DNA from: Candidatus Rifleibacteriota bacterium
GTDB lineage: Bacteria; Muiribacteriota; Ozemobacteria; Ozemobacterales; Ozemobacteraceae
Assembly: GCA_018818125.1 (NCBI GenBank)
Contig: JAHISQ010000191.1
Span: 25,140 to 89,139 of the forward strand
Reading direction: 5' to 3'
DNA length: 64,000 nucleotides
Position 1 is the first letter of the stretch. The number at the start of each line of letters is the position of its first letter. This document shows positions 17,227 to 26,149 of the stretch, piece by piece. The notes below the pieces were generated by a model. It was not told the origin of the DNA, did no database searches, and saw only the letters and a list, made by a program, of their open reading frames with translations. A program made the position numbers and the translations under genes.

Positions 17227-18465
17227 ATGAAAATTTTACATACTTCAGATTGGCACCTGGGAAGAAATCTGCATGGCCGAAAGCGCTATGACGAGTTTTC
17301 GGCGTTTCTTGACTGGCTGCTGAAATGTTTGGAACGCGAAAAGATCGACGTACTGCTGGTCGCTGGCGATATATTTGATAATACAGCACCGACCAGTCGC
17401 AGTCAGGAACTATATTTTGGCTTTCTCGGGCGGGTGGCGAAGAGCTGCTGCCGGCATGTGGTGATTGTTGCCGGCAATCATGATTCTGCTTCTTTGCTTG
17501 ACGCAGCAAAGCCGGTTCTTGCCGCTTTGAATGTGCATGTTATCGGTGTTGCCCGTGACAATCCAGCTGATGAAGTTTTTATTCTCAACGATGCAGAAGG
17601 CCTGCCAATGGCGGTTGTAGCCGCAGTTCCATATTTGCGGGATCGTGATTTGCGCACTGCTGTAGCCGGTGAGAATGCTGACGATAAAAGCCGCAAGCTC
17701 GTCGTGGGTTTGCAGCACCACTACGCCGAAGTTTGTCTGATCGCCGAAGAAAAGCGTCAGCAGCTTGGCGAAGTGCCAGTTGTGGCAACCGGCCATCTGT
17801 TTGCGGCTGGCGGCAAAACCCTGGGTGACGACGGTGTCAGAGAATTATATGTCGGGAACCTTGCCTATATTGGCGCGGATGTATTCCCTGAAAGTATTGA
17901 CTATTTAGCACTCGGCCATCTGCATATCGCGCAGACCGTCGCCGGACGGGAATATATGCGTTACAGCGGTTCACCGCTGCCCATGGGTTTTGGCGAAGCT
18001 GCTCAGACCAAAAAAGTTGTAATGATTGACTTTGCCGGCCGAAAGCCCGAGATTAGCGAAATAGACGTGCCGTGTTTTCAGGCGCTGGTGCGTATTAAAG
18101 GCTCGTTGGAGCAGATCGTAGAAAAGATCGGGGATTTGAAAAAAGAGCAGAGCACAGCCTGGCTCGAAATCGAGTGTACCAGTTTTACTGCGCCGGCGCA
18201 GCTCAAGGATGCGGTAGATGATGCGCTGGCTGGTTCCGGTATGGAAAAGCGCCTGCTCAAAAATGCCGACCAGCGCCCCGCTATGGATGGAATTGAAGAT
18301 AACGCTCCCGATATCTCTGATCTCGCGCCTGAAGATGTTTTTAATCACTGTCTCGACGCGCAGGCGGTGCCCTCGGAAAAGCGGGAGATATTGCTGCAGA
18401 CTTATCGCGAAGCTGTACAGACCCTTGTAGAACACGACGCGAGCAGAGACCAGGGGACTGCATGA
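17227..18465 (+). CDS. sbcD: Exonuclease SbcCD subunit D (Mre11-type nuclease)
   Basis: SbcD is the nuclease of the SbcCD complex that cuts DNA hairpins and protein-blocked ends. The 412-residue protein carries the metallophosphoesterase motifs in order: HTSDWHLGR (about 6), VAGDIFDNTAP (about 44), VAGNHDS (about 82), ATGHLF and ALGHLHIAQ (about 230), then the C-terminal capping region. Length fits the family. The ATG follows a GGGAGA site 16 bases upstream with a closer GGA. Its TGA overlaps the ATG of sbcC (ATGA), so the two are translationally coupled and should be made in fixed ratio. Confidence 0.96.
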   Translation: MKILHTSDWHLGRNLHGRKRYDEFSAFLDWLLKCLEREKIDVLLVAGDIFDNTAPTSRSQELYFGFLGRVAKSCCRHVVIVAGNHDSASLLDAAKPVLAALNVHVIGVARDNPADEVFILNDAEGLPMAVVAAVPYLRDRDLRTAVAGENADDKSRKLVVGLQHHYAEVCLIAEEKRQQLGEVPVVATGHLFAAGGKTLGDDGVRELYVGNLAYIGADVFPESIDYLALGHLHIAQTVAGREYMRYSGSPLPMGFGEAAQTKKVVMIDFAGRKPEISEIDVPCFQALVRIKGSLEQIVEKIGDLKKEQSTAWLEIECTSFTAPAQLKDAVDDALAGSGMEKRLLKNADQRPAMDGIEDNAPDISDLAPEDVFNHCLDAQAVPSEKREILLQTYREAVQTLVEHDASRDQGTA

Positions 18466-21400
18466 AAATTATTAAACTGCGTTTTAACAATATCAACTCA
18501 CTGGCCGGAGAATGGGAAATTGATTTTACTGACCCGAACTACCTCGATGGTATTTTTGTCATTACCGGCCCTACCGGCGCCGGCAAATCGAGCATACTCG
18601 ATGCCCTGTGTCTGGCGCTTTATGGCAGCACGCCAAGACTTGGAAATATTACGCAGAACACAAACGAGGTCATGTCTCGACAGACCGCCGAGAGCAGTGC
18701 CGAGCTGACTTTTTCAACGCAGGCCGGTTCCTTTGTCTGCAGTTGGCGGCAGCATCGTGCACATAAAAAGGCTGATGGCAAGCTGTCTCTCGTCAGGCGT
18801 GAGATTGCATATGCTGAAAGCGGAGAGATCATTGCGAGTTCTCTGCAGCAGGTTAATCAGGCGGTTATCGAGATAACCGGCATGGACTTCGAGCGCTTTA
18901 CCCGCTCAATGCTGCTTGCTCAGGGTGGATTTGCAGTGTTTCTTCAGGCTCGGCCGGATGAGCGGGCGCCGATTCTAGAACAGATTACCGGTACACAGAT
19001 TTACAGCGAGATATCCATTCATGTGCACGAGCGCAATCGCCTGGAAAGAGATAAGCTCGAGATTCTCAAGGCTGAAATGGCAGGAATCATGCTGCTTGGC
19101 GAAGATGAGATCGGGAAGGTCCGTGATGAAATTGCTGCGAAGGCAACATTAGAGCAGCAGCAGAGCACTCAATTGGCAGTGACAGGCCAGGCGCTGCAGT
19201 GGCTGAATGGTTTGCGCGGAATCGAGGGCGAACTGCAGAAGCTCGAAGTTGAGCTTGAGCAGGCGTTAAAAGCTTTTGACTCTTTTGCCGGTGATCGTCA
19301 GCGCCTGCACAAAGCACAACAGGCCAGTGAATTTGATGCTGACTTTGCTGCACTGACCTCTCTGCGTCAGAATCAGCAGGAAGCGCTCAAGTCTCTTGGC
19401 GATATTGAGAAGCGTCTGCCCGAGCGTCAACAGGCGTTGACCGTCGCCGAAAAGTCTGTGGCTGCATCAGAGCTGGTTCTTGAGAAAAGCAAGGAAGCAC
19501 AGAAAGCAGAACAGGGGCATATCCGGCAGATTCGGGCTCTTGATGCGCAGATCGGCGAACGGTCAAAAGCTTACCAAAAGTTAGAAAAGGATCTTTCAGA
19601 ACTAAAAGAGCTGCTCGCCGACGCGAGCAAAAAGCAGAAAAAGACTGCTGATAGCCTCAAGGACAATACTCTTAAGCTTGAAAAAGCGCAGCAGTATATT
19701 GAGGCAAACAAGGCCGATGCAAATCTGGTCAGCGAATTTGCCGCGTTAAAAGACTTGTTGACTGCCCTGTCTGCCTGTAAAAAGAAGCAGATACAGTCGC
19801 AGGAACTCGTTGAAAAAGCGGTTTGTAAACACAAACTTGAAGAAAAAAACCTCGCTGAAAGCGAAAAAGAGCTGAGGATCTTTGAAAAGTCACTCAAAGC
19901 TGTCATGAAAAGGGTTGAAGAACAGAACGCCGAAATAAAAAAACTGCTTGGTGATCGCCATCTGCGTGAATATCGGAGCGAACAGGTTGCGCTTACCCGT
20001 GAACTGGCTTTGTTAAAACAGATAGAGAGCCTTAAAGACGAGCGCCGAAAACTTGAGGATGGCAAGCCCTGCGTGCTTTGCGGTTCGCTGGATCACCCTT
20101 ATGCGCGCGGCAATGTACCTCCGATTGATGCGGCTGCAGAACGGCTCGAAAGTTTGATGGCCTTGCTCAACCAAGCTGAACAGCTCGAAGACAGTCTAAA
20201 AGAATTTGTGCTTGAAGAAAAGAATTCGCAAAAAACCGTTTCTGAAGCAGAAAAGAAGTTTGAAACGGCGAAACATAAGCTGGCAGAAGCGAAAAGCGCT
20301 CTTGCCGCCGCTGGTGAAGAACTCGAAGCTTCGCAGGAACAGTTGCAGCAGCAGAAAGCATCAGCGCTTTTGCGGCTCTCTGTTTTTGGCATTGAAGAGA
20401 TTTCTGAAGATCTGCTTGGAGGTCTGAGCGCACGCCTTAATGCGTGGCAGGAAGCTCAGCAGGGCAGAACCGAACTTGAGAAAAGAGCAGCCGAGCTCAC
20501 GGCCGAACTTAAAGGCTGCGAGAGCCTGCAAGCCCGATTGAATGAAGATCTTGCCGGCAAAACCGTCGCTTTCGAAGAGATCGGGCAGGAACTCTCTGCG
20601 CTTACAGGCTCGCGAAAAGGGCTTTATGGCGATAAAGATACTGATGTCGAAGAGCTGAAATTTGAAAAAGCAGTTCAAAAAGCTGATTCAGAAACAACTG
20701 CCTTGCGAAACCAGCTGCAACAGCACGCTTTGCAGCTGAATGAAACATTGGCACTGCAGACCTCGCTAAAAGCAACTGCAACTGCTTTGCAGTTGCAGTT
20801 GGTCGAAAGCGTCCGCAATTTTGCCTGCACTCTTTTGAACAGCGGTTTTACTGACGAAGAACAATTTAAGTCCGTTCGCATGGCTAAGGCAGAGCGCGAT
20901 GTGCTGCTGAGACGCTCCCAGGAACTTGACAACAGAAAAGTTGAGATTGGCGCACGCCTTACTGATGCCGGCAATCGTCTTAAAATAGAAAACGAAAAAC
21001 AGTTGACCGATCAGCCGGTTGAAGAGCTGCAAAAACGGCATGATAGCCTGACTGCAGAAATCAGACAGCTTGGTCAGGAAATCGGTGCTTTTAAACAACG
21101 CATCGAAGACAATGATAAGGCGCGCAGCAAATTCAGCGAGAAGAGTGCGCTTATCGAAGCGCAGAAAGCTGAGTCATGGCGCTGGTCTGAACTGCACTCG
21201 CTGATTGGTTCGTCAGATGGCAAAAAATTTCGCAACATTGCTCAGGGGCTTACCTTTGCTGTGATGATCGGCCACGCCAACAGGCAGTTGCGACAGATGA
21301 GCGACCGCTATCAGCTTGTGCGCGACCCATTGAACCCGCTTGATCTCAACATTATCGACAATTACCAGGCCGGCGAGCAGCGCTCGATTAAAAATCTTTC

Positions 21401-21692
21401 CGGCGGCGAAAGTTTTATTGTCAGTCTTGCCTTGGCGCTGGGTCTTTCGAACATGGCCAGCCGTAATGTTCGTGTTGATTCGCTGTTTCTTGATGAAGGT
21501 TTTGGTACCCTCGACGAAGATGCGCTGGAATCTGCGATTGAGGCCTTGTCTGGCCTGCATCAGGAAGGCAAGCTGATCGGCATAATTTCGCATGTAAGCA
21601 CACTTAAAGAGCGCATCGGCACGCAGATAAGCGTTGAGCCGCTGTCCGGCGGCCGAAGTCAGATAAAAGGCCCCGGTTGTCGCAAAATTTGA
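18462..21692 (+). CDS. sbcC: Exonuclease SbcCD subunit C (Rad50-type ATPase)
   Basis: SbcC is the SMC-like ATPase partner of SbcD. The 1076-residue protein has Walker A GPTGAGKSSILDAL (about 36), long coiled-coil arms, the zinc-hook CVLC (about 537), the ABC signature LSGGESFIVSLALALGL (about 980) and Walker B LFLDEGFGTLDED (about 1006). All parts of a full Rad50/SbcC protein are present. It overlaps sbcD by four bases. A perfect 13-bp inverted repeat with a 3-base loop lies inside the C-terminal coiled-coil coding region at 20773-20801; SbcCD itself cleaves such hairpins, though this is probably chance in a CAACTGC-rich stretch. Confidence 0.96.
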   Translation: MKIIKLRFNNINSLAGEWEIDFTDPNYLDGIFVITGPTGAGKSSILDALCLALYGSTPRLGNITQNTNEVMSRQTAESSAELTFSTQAGSFVCSWRQHRAHKKADGKLSLVRREIAYAESGEIIASSLQQVNQAVIEITGMDFERFTRSMLLAQGGFAVFLQARPDERAPILEQITGTQIYSEISIHVHERNRLERDKLEILKAEMAGIMLLGEDEIGKVRDEIAAKATLEQQQSTQLAVTGQALQWLNGLRGIEGELQKLEVELEQALKAFDSFAGDRQRLHKAQQASEFDADFAALTSLRQNQQEALKSLGDIEKRLPERQQALTVAEKSVAASELVLEKSKEAQKAEQGHIRQIRALDAQIGERSKAYQKLEKDLSELKELLADASKKQKKTADSLKDNTLKLEKAQQYIEANKADANLVSEFAALKDLLTALSACKKKQIQSQELVEKAVCKHKLEEKNLAESEKELRIFEKSLKAVMKRVEEQNAEIKKLLGDRHLREYRSEQVALTRELALLKQIESLKDERRKLEDGKPCVLCGSLDHPYARGNVPPIDAAAERLESLMALLNQAEQLEDSLKEFVLEEKNSQKTVSEAEKKFETAKHKLAEAKSALAAAGEELEASQEQLQQQKASALLRLSVFGIEEISEDLLGGLSARLNAWQEAQQGRTELEKRAAELTAELKGCESLQARLNEDLAGKTVAFEEIGQELSALTGSRKGLYGDKDTDVEELKFEKAVQKADSETTALRNQLQQHALQLNETLALQTSLKATATALQLQLVESVRNFACTLLNSGFTDEEQFKSVRMAKAERDVLLRRSQELDNRKVEIGARLTDAGNRLKIENEKQLTDQPVEELQKRHDSLTAEIRQLGQEIGAFKQRIEDNDKARSKFSEKSALIEAQKAESWRWSELHSLIGSSDGKKFRNIAQGLTFAVMIGHANRQLRQMSDRYQLVRDPLNPLDLNIIDNYQAGEQRSIKNLSGGESFIVSLALALGLSNMASRNVRVDSLFLDEGFGTLDEDALESAIEALSGLHQEGKLIGIISHVSTLKERIGTQISVEPLSGGRSQIKGPGCRKI

Positions 21693-21717
21693 CAAATGCC
21701 AGAGTGAGTTCCTTAAA

Positions 21718-22089
21718 TTACTGTTGTTCTAGCCAGCTTTTCGCAGATTCGATATCGTAAAATAAACCGAATTCAATCTTTTCGCGTATGGAAAAACCGG
21801 CCAGGCGCCTTTCCAGTTCCAGTGATTTTGGTCTTTTCTCATCGATCACAAGCGCGCATTTGTCTCTGATACGTCCTTTGTAGGTGATAAGGAACTCAGC
21901 AAAGGAAGATACTTCACTCAAATCACGGTGGCGACTAGAAGTCCGTGCATCGATCAACACCGAAAAAGTATCTATTTCATCAGGATTGCCGAGAGCCTGA
22001 CGAAAAGCTTTCTCAGCCTGATTTATTGTATTCTCGCCGTCAAGAATAAAGACTAAAATTGCCTCTTCTTTTTTGAAGGTAACGCCCAT
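21718..22089 (-). CDS. SpoIIAA/STAS-like domain protein
   Basis: A 123-residue single-domain protein. The alternating pattern GVTFKKEEAILVFILDGENTI, FSVLIDARTSS, KCALVIDEKRPKSLELERRLAGF, then FYDIESAKSWLEQQ matches the SpoIIAA-like (STAS-fold) family found as stand-alone proteins of unknown function. The D-I-x-x-A-x-x-W-L ending is typical of that family. There is no adjacent kinase or sigma factor. It could be a substrate for RsbU-type phosphatases such as the one encoded at 8.9 kb, but the usual phosphorylated serine motif is not obvious (TSS at about 62 is a candidate). Start ATG at 22087-22089 follows AGGAGA; the frame is open to 22122. Confidence 0.75.
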   Translation of the reverse strand: MGVTFKKEEAILVFILDGENTINQAEKAFRQALGNPDEIDTFSVLIDARTSSRHRDLSEVSSFAEFLITYKGRIRDKCALVIDEKRPKSLELERRLAGFSIREKIEFGLFYDIESAKSWLEQQ

Positions 22090-22242
22090 GGATTCTCCTG
22101 AGTAACTAAATCCTAGCACCAAAGTTGATTGAGTTCAATATCGTTGGGATCAATAATACATGTTTTAGGCAGAAATGTTTCGACTGGTTCTCGGTTGGAT
22201 GCTCCGATTTTACCGTAGAAGTGAAGAGAATGTAGCAAAAGG

Positions 22243-22271
22243 TTGACAAATTGCTGTGCAATAATTAGAGT
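22243..22271 (+). promoter_or_regulatory. Promoter of the asr operon
   Basis: TTGACA (22243-22248, perfect -35) and TAGAGT (22266-22271) with a 17-base spacer. Transcription would begin near 22278, inside the adjoining palindrome, about 46 bases upstream of the Rrf2 gene. Confidence 0.65.
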
Positions 22272-22293
22272 AATCGCATGTGAATATGCGATT
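22272..22293. promoter_or_regulatory. Palindromic operator, probably for the Rrf2-family regulator
   Basis: AATCGCAT (22272-22279) and its exact complement ATGCGATT (22286-22293) flank six bases. The site directly follows the -10 box and covers the transcription start, the classic place for a repressor. Rrf2 proteins bind dyads of this size, so autoregulation is the natural reading; this is inference from position. Confidence 0.6.
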
Positions 22294-22323
22294 TAGTTGT
22301 CATGACGACCAGTGGGGGGCAGA

Positions 22324-22773
22324 ATGTTGAGCCAGACGAGTGTGCATGTGATCAGAGCGTTGACTTTTCTTGCGGCACAGCCCGCCGATAAATTTGTTGG
22401 AGCTGCTGCTATTGCTGCAGCAACTGGTGCGCCGCAGAATTATCTGGGCAAGCTGTTGCAGCAGTTTTGTCAGAAAGGCTTGCTTGAGTCTCAACGCGGC
22501 GCTGGTGGTGGTGTTCGCCTGGCAAAACCTGCTGACAGTATTACTCTGCTGCAGGTAGTTGAGCCGGTTGAGCATTTGAGTCAGCGGCGCAACTGCTTTA
22601 TGGGCCAACTATGCTGCGGCGTTCGCCCATGCACATATCACAAGAGTTGGCTGAAGTTGCATTCTGACTTTGTCGAGTTTCTTGAATCAGTGACTTTGGC
22701 TGGCATATTAGCTCAGAGCGAATGGCAGTTGCCTGATATCAAATCTGAAAAATCTGGGAGGAAAAAGAAATAA
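22324..22773 (+). CDS. Rrf2-family transcriptional regulator, iron-sulfur type
   Basis: The 149-residue protein has the Rrf2 winged helix (about 1-80; LLQQFCQKGLLESQRGAGGGVRLAKPADSITLLQVVE is diagnostic) and four cysteines at 91, 97, 98 and 103 (NCFMGQLCCGVRPC), a cluster-binding pattern similar to IscR and NsrR. It is therefore likely to sense iron-sulfur cluster state, oxygen, NO or sulfur supply. Start ATG at 22324 follows a GGGGGG run; a GTG at 22312 is within that site. Its TAA overlaps the next ATG. As first gene after the promoter and palindrome it probably controls the sulfite reductase operon downstream. Confidence 0.9.
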   Translation: MLSQTSVHVIRALTFLAAQPADKFVGAAAIAAATGAPQNYLGKLLQQFCQKGLLESQRGAGGGVRLAKPADSITLLQVVEPVEHLSQRRNCFMGQLCCGVRPCTYHKSWLKLHSDFVEFLESVTLAGILAQSEWQLPDIKSEKSGRKKK

Positions 22774-23282
22774 TGACGATTCAACTTGATGCTTGCGATG
22801 TATTCAAGGCTGCAATTATGCTTGAAGAGCGGGGAGTCGGTTTTTATGCTGATGCCGCGGTCAAGTTTTCCGGGCATGCCCGCAATCTGCTTATGCAGCT
22901 TTCCGAGATGGAGAAGGGGCACGCGCAGATTTTTAGAAATATACTTGCCGGGCTTGCTGCCGTTGATGTAGTTGCAGACGACTCAGATGGGGAAGAATCA
23001 GCTGCTTTTCTGCAGGCACTGACGTCAGATCGCATAATTACAGATGCCTGTCGTCCTGACGAAAACGATAGTTATGACACAGTTCTTGAAAAGGCTATGT
23101 TGATCGAGAAAAACTCAGTGTTTTTTTACACCACAGTTAAAGAGATTGTGCAGGGCAAAATGGCTGTGGGGGCTGTTGAGAAAATATTGCAGGAAGAATT
23201 GACCCATTTTAAAATGCTCAATGACGCGCTCATAGACTGGCGTCGCCGCAACAAGAGAGGCAGGAGCCGGACCGATGAATAA
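22773..23282 (+). CDS. Rubrerythrin/ferritin-like diiron protein
   Basis: A 169-residue four-helix protein of the ferritin-like superfamily. Two ExxH pairs with partner glutamates are visible: LEERGVGFY with EMEKGHAQIF (about 17-53) in the first half, and IEKNSVFFY with LQEELTHFKML (about 110-150) in the second half, the rubrerythrin arrangement. There is no rubredoxin domain. Such proteins remove peroxide or store iron in anaerobes. The start overlaps the Rrf2 stop by one base and its end overlaps asrA by eight bases, so it belongs to the asr operon and may protect the oxygen-sensitive reductase. GGAGG precedes the start. Confidence 0.85.
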   Translation: MTIQLDACDVFKAAIMLEERGVGFYADAAVKFSGHARNLLMQLSEMEKGHAQIFRNILAGLAAVDVVADDSDGEESAAFLQALTSDRIITDACRPDENDSYDTVLEKAMLIEKNSVFFYTTVKEIVQGKMAVGAVEKILQEELTHFKMLNDALIDWRRRNKRGRSRTDE

Positions 23283-24300
23283 ATCATTTAAATTGAGTTC
23301 TGAGCAGTTTAAAACGGTTTTTGCAGGTTTGAGCGAACATTACTGTATTGTCGGCCCAAAGCGCTTTGCCGGACTGGGTCGCTTTTCTGATACTGATCTG
23401 ATTAGATATGCTCCATTGACTTCTATTGACGAGCTTGAGCTGGCAGAAAAAAGCTGTTTTTCACCCAAAGATCTTGTTTTCCCGCCAGATGAGACGCTGT
23501 TTTACTTTAACGGTCAGCAGTTCAGTGAAGCTGCTTTGCCAGATAATTTGGAGATTATTGTGCTGTTGCGGCCATGCGATATAAACGGAATTGATCGGCT
23601 TGATCGCATGTTTATGAAAAATGCTGACGTGATAGACCCTTATTATCAGCGGCGTAGATCCAGGCTGCATTTTTTTATGATCGAGTGTCGCGAATCTTTC
23701 GAAAATTGCTTTTGTGTTTCGATGAATGCTAATCGCAGCGACAATTATGCCGCTGCTCTGCGCTTTGGCAAAGATGGTGTTGAAGCTGAGGTCGCGTCGG
23801 ATAAATTTCTTGAGACCTTTGCTGTTAACGGTTCTGTATTTGAATTTAAACCTGAATTTGTCAGCGAAAATCAGATAAAGGTTGAATTGCCCAAAGTTGA
23901 AACAATGCCGCCTGAAATATTCACAGACAAACTCTGGGAAGAATACGACAGTCGCTGTATTTCCTGTGGTCGCTGCAATACTTCGTGTGTGACCTGCAGT
24001 TGCTTTACGACAAGAGACCTGTTTTATGGCGACAGCAGAACTTGCGGTGAGCGGCGGCGGGTCTGGGATGGCTGCCATCTTGATGGCTTCTGTGATATGG
24101 CTGGTGGTCACACCTTTCGCAAGAATAAGGGTGAACGTATGCGTTTTAAAACATTTCACAAGATTTATGATTACAGAAAACGTTTTGGCGTTGATATGTG
24201 TGTTGGCTGCGGCCGCTGTGACGATGTCTGCCCCGAGTATATTTCGTTTTCGAATTGCATAAACAAGTTAAGCGCGAGACTTAAAGAGGGGGCAGAATAA
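23275..24300 (+). CDS. asrA: Anaerobic sulfite reductase subunit A
   Basis: AsrA is the ferredoxin-like electron-transfer subunit of the NADH-dependent AsrABC sulfite reductase. The 341-residue protein has the family's N-terminal domain, including IVLLRPCDINGIDRLD (about 98-113), and two [4Fe-4S] motifs near the C-terminus: CISCGRCNTSCVTC (about 226) and CVGCGRCDDVCPEY (about 308). Length matches known AsrA. AGGAG precedes the ATG. It overlaps the ferritin-like gene and shares one base with asrB, so the operon is tightly coupled. Confidence 0.95.
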   Translation: MNKSFKLSSEQFKTVFAGLSEHYCIVGPKRFAGLGRFSDTDLIRYAPLTSIDELELAEKSCFSPKDLVFPPDETLFYFNGQQFSEAALPDNLEIIVLLRPCDINGIDRLDRMFMKNADVIDPYYQRRRSRLHFFMIECRESFENCFCVSMNANRSDNYAAALRFGKDGVEAEVASDKFLETFAVNGSVFEFKPEFVSENQIKVELPKVETMPPEIFTDKLWEEYDSRCISCGRCNTSCVTCSCFTTRDLFYGDSRTCGERRRVWDGCHLDGFCDMAGGHTFRKNKGERMRFKTFHKIYDYRKRFGVDMCVGCGRCDDVCPEYISFSNCINKLSARLKEGAE

Positions 24301-25106
24301 TGAGCGCACAGACCACTGCTAATCCTTATTTGCCTTTTGTCACAAAAATCATTGCTGTCAAAGCCGAGACTGAGAGCGAGTTCACGCTGACCGTTCAGGC
24401 TGTATGTAGTATTACTCCCGGTCAGTTTTTTCAAGTCTCACTGCCGCGTATCGGCGAAGCGCCAATTTCGGTGAGCAATTACGGCTCAGACTGGATACAG
24501 TTCACTATTCGCGCGGTAGGCAAGCTTACCGGTGCCATCCAAAACCTGAAAACAGGCGAAAATCTGTTTATTCGCGGGCCTTATGGCACCGGTTTTCCAG
24601 TTGACCGTTTCAAAAACAGTCGTCTGGTTATTGTTGCCGGTGGCTCAGGTGTCGCGCCGGTGCGGCCTCTGGTCGATCAGGTGGTAAATGGGCAACTTCC
24701 TGTAAAGAGTCTCGACCTGATCGCTGGTTTTAAAAATCGTGCAAGCATAATTTTTACTGATGACCTTGTTCAGTGGCAGCAAAAGAGTAATCTTACTCTG
24801 ACCATCGATAAACAAGAAGAAGGTTGGGACGGCGCTACCGGCCTGGTTACCGAACATATTAGAAAGCTGCGTTTCGATACATTTGATGATCTGCAGGTTA
24901 TCGTGGTTGGTCCGCCAGTCATGATGAAATTTGCCACTGCTGAGTTCAGAATGCTGCAGGTGCCTGCTGAGCGCATCTGGGTGTCATTTGAGCGTCTCAT
25001 GTCATGTGGCCTTGGCAAATGCGGTCACTGTAAGATTGATTATACTTACGTCTGTGTCGACGGCCCGGTGCTGAATTACAGCTATGCCGCCAACCTCATT
25101 GATTGA
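24300..25106 (+). CDS. asrB: Anaerobic sulfite reductase subunit B
   Basis: AsrB carries NADH electrons via a flavin to the other subunits. The 268-residue protein is a ferredoxin-NADP reductase-type module: flavin-binding part with PISVSNYG (about 52), FIRGPYGTGFPV (about 90-101), NAD-binding VIVAGGSGVAPVRPL (about 110-124), VVGPPVMMKFA, and a C-terminal cysteine cluster CGLGKCGHCKIDYTYVCVDGP (about 236-256) that binds a [2Fe-2S] centre. The set of motifs and the neighbour genes make the call firm. Its start overlaps the asrA TAA by one base. Confidence 0.95.
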   Translation: MSAQTTANPYLPFVTKIIAVKAETESEFTLTVQAVCSITPGQFFQVSLPRIGEAPISVSNYGSDWIQFTIRAVGKLTGAIQNLKTGENLFIRGPYGTGFPVDRFKNSRLVIVAGGSGVAPVRPLVDQVVNGQLPVKSLDLIAGFKNRASIIFTDDLVQWQQKSNLTLTIDKQEEGWDGATGLVTEHIRKLRFDTFDDLQVIVVGPPVMMKFATAEFRMLQVPAERIWVSFERLMSCGLGKCGHCKIDYTYVCVDGPVLNYSYAANLID

Positions 25107-25112
25107 GAGGTA

Positions 25113-26126
25113 ATGAAAATGTCACTCGATTTGAATCGCAAAAAAGTAACAAAGAATGCTTATCGCATAACTAAGCGTCGCAATTATACGGCGTTGCGCG
25201 TAAGGGTGCCCGGTGGCCACCTCAATGCCGCGCAGTTGTCTATTATTGCCGGTCTGGCTGAGACTTTCGGTGATGGCACCCTGCATGTTACCGCCCGCCA
25301 GGGCTTTGAAATACCTAATATTCCGTTTGAGCGCATGAGCGAAGTAAACGCTGCTTTAAAACCACTGCTTGCAGAACTGCAGCTAAGACATGGTGTGCAG
25401 ATAGATAATATTGATGCGGGTTACCCTGGAGCAGGCATGCGAAATATATCAGCCTGTGTTGGCAATCGCATCTGTCCGTTTGCAAACGCTGATACGACAG
25501 CCCTGGCGCAACGGCTTGAGGGTATGCTTTATCCGAATGATCTGCATGTGAAAATTGCGGTAACCGGTTGTCCGAACGACTGCGTCAAGGTCCATCTGCA
25601 GGATTTTGGCATAGTCGCGATCTGTGAACCAGAATACCATTACGACGATTGTATTGGCTGTGAGGCTTGTGTGAAAGCCTGCGAACGCAAGGTGACCGGG
25701 GCTTTGACGATGCAGAATGGAAAGGTTTATCGCGATGAGCGCCGCTGCATTGGTTGTGGCGAATGTGTGCTGAGCTGCCCGACTGCCGCCTGGACACGTC
25801 GGCCCGGCAGGCTTTACCGTGTGCTGATTATGGGGCGAACCGGCAAGCGCAATCCGCGTCTGGCCATGCCGTTTCTTGATCGGGTCAGCGAAGATGTCGT
25901 TTGTCAGCTTATCAAAAACACATTGCCTTATGCCGAACGCCATAGACTCAAGTGCATACCCAAAGAGCACATCGGTTACATCGTTGATCGCACCGGCCTT
26001 GATGTATTCAAGGAAGAAGCGCTGACCGGAATTGAGTTTAATCCTGGTGCGCGCATTGCTAAAACCATTCAGTGGCCTGGATACAACACTCTTAACGATG
26101 CCAATTTTAAACTTATCAGTAAGTAA
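25113..26126 (+). CDS. asrC: Anaerobic sulfite reductase subunit C (siroheme subunit)
   Basis: AsrC holds the siroheme-[4Fe-4S] centre that reduces sulfite to sulfide. The 337-residue protein has the sulfite/nitrite reductase half-domain (RVPGGHLNAAQLSIIAGLAE, TARQGFEIPNI), the siroheme cluster cysteines in ACVGNRICPF and VTGCPNDC (about 112-155), and an inserted two-cluster ferredoxin domain: CIGCEACVKACERK (about 181) and CIGCGECVLSCPTA (about 213). This single-copy, ferredoxin-containing layout separates AsrC from the larger dissimilatory DsrAB. GAGAGG precedes the ATG seven bases after asrB ends. Confidence 0.95.
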   Translation: MKMSLDLNRKKVTKNAYRITKRRNYTALRVRVPGGHLNAAQLSIIAGLAETFGDGTLHVTARQGFEIPNIPFERMSEVNAALKPLLAELQLRHGVQIDNIDAGYPGAGMRNISACVGNRICPFANADTTALAQRLEGMLYPNDLHVKIAVTGCPNDCVKVHLQDFGIVAICEPEYHYDDCIGCEACVKACERKVTGALTMQNGKVYRDERRCIGCGECVLSCPTAAWTRRPGRLYRVLIMGRTGKRNPRLAMPFLDRVSEDVVCQLIKNTLPYAERHRLKCIPKEHIGYIVDRTGLDVFKEEALTGIEFNPGARIAKTIQWPGYNTLNDANFKLISK

Positions 26127-26149
26127 ATTTGTTTCAGCGAGGCGAAAAC

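Noticed and set aside
19571..20065. Open 164-codon minus-strand frame rich in Ser/Phe/Cys
   Set aside because: It is the antisense shadow of the SbcC coiled coil (Glu/Lys-rich codons read backwards).
23461..24159. Open 232-codon minus-strand frame
   Set aside because: It is antisense to asrA, whose cluster motifs make the plus-strand reading certain.
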